This document shows, piece after piece, positions 5,052 to 5,901 of a DNA stretch of 5,901 nucleotides. Under the pieces are notes generated by a model. The model was given only the letters and a program-made list of their open reading frames with translations. It did not search any database and was not told the origin of the DNA. The position numbers and the translations under genes were made by a program. This stretch comes from an uncultured Paracoccaceae bacterium (lineage in GTDB: Bacteria; Pseudomonadota; Alphaproteobacteria; Rhodobacterales; Rhodobacteraceae). The stretch spans positions 1 through 5,901 of the forward strand of contig CAKZNY010000119.1 in NCBI GenBank assembly GCA_937132145.1. Reading direction: 5' to 3'. Every line of letters begins with the position of its first letter. Within the stretch, counting starts at the first letter, position 1.

Positions 5052-5901
5052 ATGATTAACCCCATGCGCCAGCTCACCTGCTTCAAATCCTACGACGTTC
5101 GCGGAAAACTGGGGGAGGAGCTGAACGAGGCCATCGCCTATGATATCGGCGGCGCCATCGCACAAAGTTTGTCGCCAAAAACGGTCGTTCTGGGGGGTGA
5201 TTGTCGTGAAACCAGCGCGGAACTAAAGGCCGCCGTTGCGCGGGGTTTGCAAGATATGGGGGTTAACGTCCTCGACATCGGTATGTCCGGCACGGAGGAG
5301 GTCTATTTTGCCACCGACCATCTGAATGCAGACGCAGGGGTGGAGGTCACGGCCTCGCATAACCCGATTGATTACAACGGCATGAAGATCGTCGGTAAAG
5401 GGTCGCGCCCCCTTAGCCCTGAAGTTGAAATGTTAGCAATCCGCACCGCCGCCGAGCGTGCCGAGTTTACCCTTGCTGCCGTTAAGGGGACGTTAACGAA
5501 CGTGGATGTGCGCCAAGCCTACGCCGCTAAAATCTGTTCGTTTATCGAGCCTGCCAAGCTGAAACCGTTGAAAATTCTGGTTAACGCAGGTAACGGCACT
5601 GCCGGCCCTGCCTTTGACGAAATCGCTAAACTGCTGGCCGCCCAAGGCGCGCCAATTGAGTTTGTGCGTATGGACCACGAACCGGATTCCAGCTTTCCGC
5701 ATGGAATTCCCAACCCGTTGCTGCCCGAAAATCAGCCGCGCACCGCCGATGCAGTACGTGAACATGGCGCGGACTTTGGTGTAGCTTGGGACGGCGATTT
5801 CGACCGCTGCTTCTTCTTCGATCACACAGGCGCATTTATAGACGGCTACTATATTGTCGGTCTTCTCGCGCTGCAGGCTCTTAACGCGCACAAAGGCGCG
5901 A
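5052..5901 (+). CDS. manB: Phosphomannomutase (ManB/CpsG type), 3' end beyond the window
   Basis: Cytosolic alpha-D-phosphohexomutase that interconverts mannose 6-phosphate and mannose 1-phosphate, feeding GDP-mannose for surface polysaccharides. The first 283 codons are open to the window edge with no stop; E. coli CpsG is about 456 residues, so roughly 60% is present. The N-terminus LTCFKSYDVRGKLGEELNEA (8-27) closely follows the CpsG type. Further motifs are DIGMSGTEEVYFAT (75-88), the active-site phosphoserine loop TASHNP (100-105, Ser102), FPHGIPNPLLPE (215-226) and the magnesium loop DGDFDR (247-252). Some relatives also act on glucose phosphates. Starts at 5052 and 5064 are both possible; 5064 aligns best with the E. 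coli start, and neither has a clear Shine-Dalgarno. The frame stays open upstream, to a GTG at 4998, but that extension shows no family resemblance. Confidence 0.93.
   Translation, partial: MINPMRQLTCFKSYDVRGKLGEELNEAIAYDIGGAIAQSLSPKTVVLGGDCRETSAELKAAVARGLQDMGVNVLDIGMSGTEEVYFATDHLNADAGVEVTASHNPIDYNGMKIVGKGSRPLSPEVEMLAIRTAAERAEFTLAAVKGTLTNVDVRQAYAAKICSFIEPAKLKPLKILVNAGNGTAGPAFDEIAKLLAAQGAPIEFVRMDHEPDSSFPHGIPNPLLPENQPRTADAVREHGADFGVAWDGDFDRCFFFDHTGAFIDGYYIVGLLALQALNAHKGA

Noticed and set aside
5493..5891. Minus-strand open frames at the right end
   Set aside because: They are the complement of manB, whose plus-strand frame is open for 283 codons with clear active-site motifs.
1..5901. Insertion sequence, prophage, CRISPR array, toxin-antitoxin or defence genes
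   Set aside because: No transposase, integrase, direct-repeat array or small antagonistic gene pair was seen. Every recognisable gene is a standard metabolic, redox or transport gene.

Overview
The window looks like a chromosomal segment of an alphaproteobacterium, most likely of the Rhodobacterales/Roseobacter type. This rests on protein resemblance, on the cobalamin-riboswitch-cbtB-cbtA arrangement, on an FNR-type half-site pair of the kind read by FnrL/Dnr proteins, and on GC-rich hairpin terminators. The genus cannot be set from the sequence. No mobile element, CRISPR array, tRNA or rRNA is visible, and the gene set looks like ordinary housekeeping and metal/redox functions rather than a genomic island.

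Layout. (1) Bases 1-969, plus strand: a YeeE/YedE-type sulfur-compound transporter, cut off at its 5' end by the window edge and closed by a strong terminator at 977-1008. (2) Bases 1025-2119, minus strand: an Mrp/ApbC/NBP35-family iron-sulfur carrier ATPase, with a good promoter at 2176-2204 that overlaps a perfect 16-bp inverted repeat. (3) Bases 2120-2515: divergent control region holding a complete cobalamin riboswitch (2289-2475, plus strand), then a small hairpin abutting the ribosome binding site of the next gene. (4) Bases 2516-3364, plus strand: the two-gene cobalt transporter unit cbtB-cbtA; cbtB encodes only 56 residues. (5) Bases 3361-4356, minus strand: a predicted lipoprotein of the endonuclease/exonuclease/phosphatase (EEP) fold, whose stop codon overlaps that of cbtA in a shared TTAA. 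(6) Bases 4438-4893, minus strand: a secreted class I cytochrome c with its own terminator at 4377-4411. (7) Bases 4894-5051: a divergent intergenic region with an FNR/CRP-family box. (8) Bases 5052-5901, plus strand: the first 283 codons of a phosphomannomutase (ManB/CpsG type), running off the window end.

How the genes fit together. The cbtBA unit is the clearest regulatory story. When B12 is plentiful the riboswitch should shut down cobalt uptake, probably at translation, because a hairpin sits directly against the Shine-Dalgarno and no intrinsic terminator follows the aptamer. The cytochrome c and manB genes diverge from a short region where one FNR-like box could influence both. The sulfur transporter and the Fe-S carrier are convergent neighbours with a loose sulfur theme, but nothing in the sequence shows co-regulation. 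I found no convincing undescribed system. The items most worth checking are the riboswitch loop-loop pairing, the FNR-like box and the palindrome at the mrp promoter.
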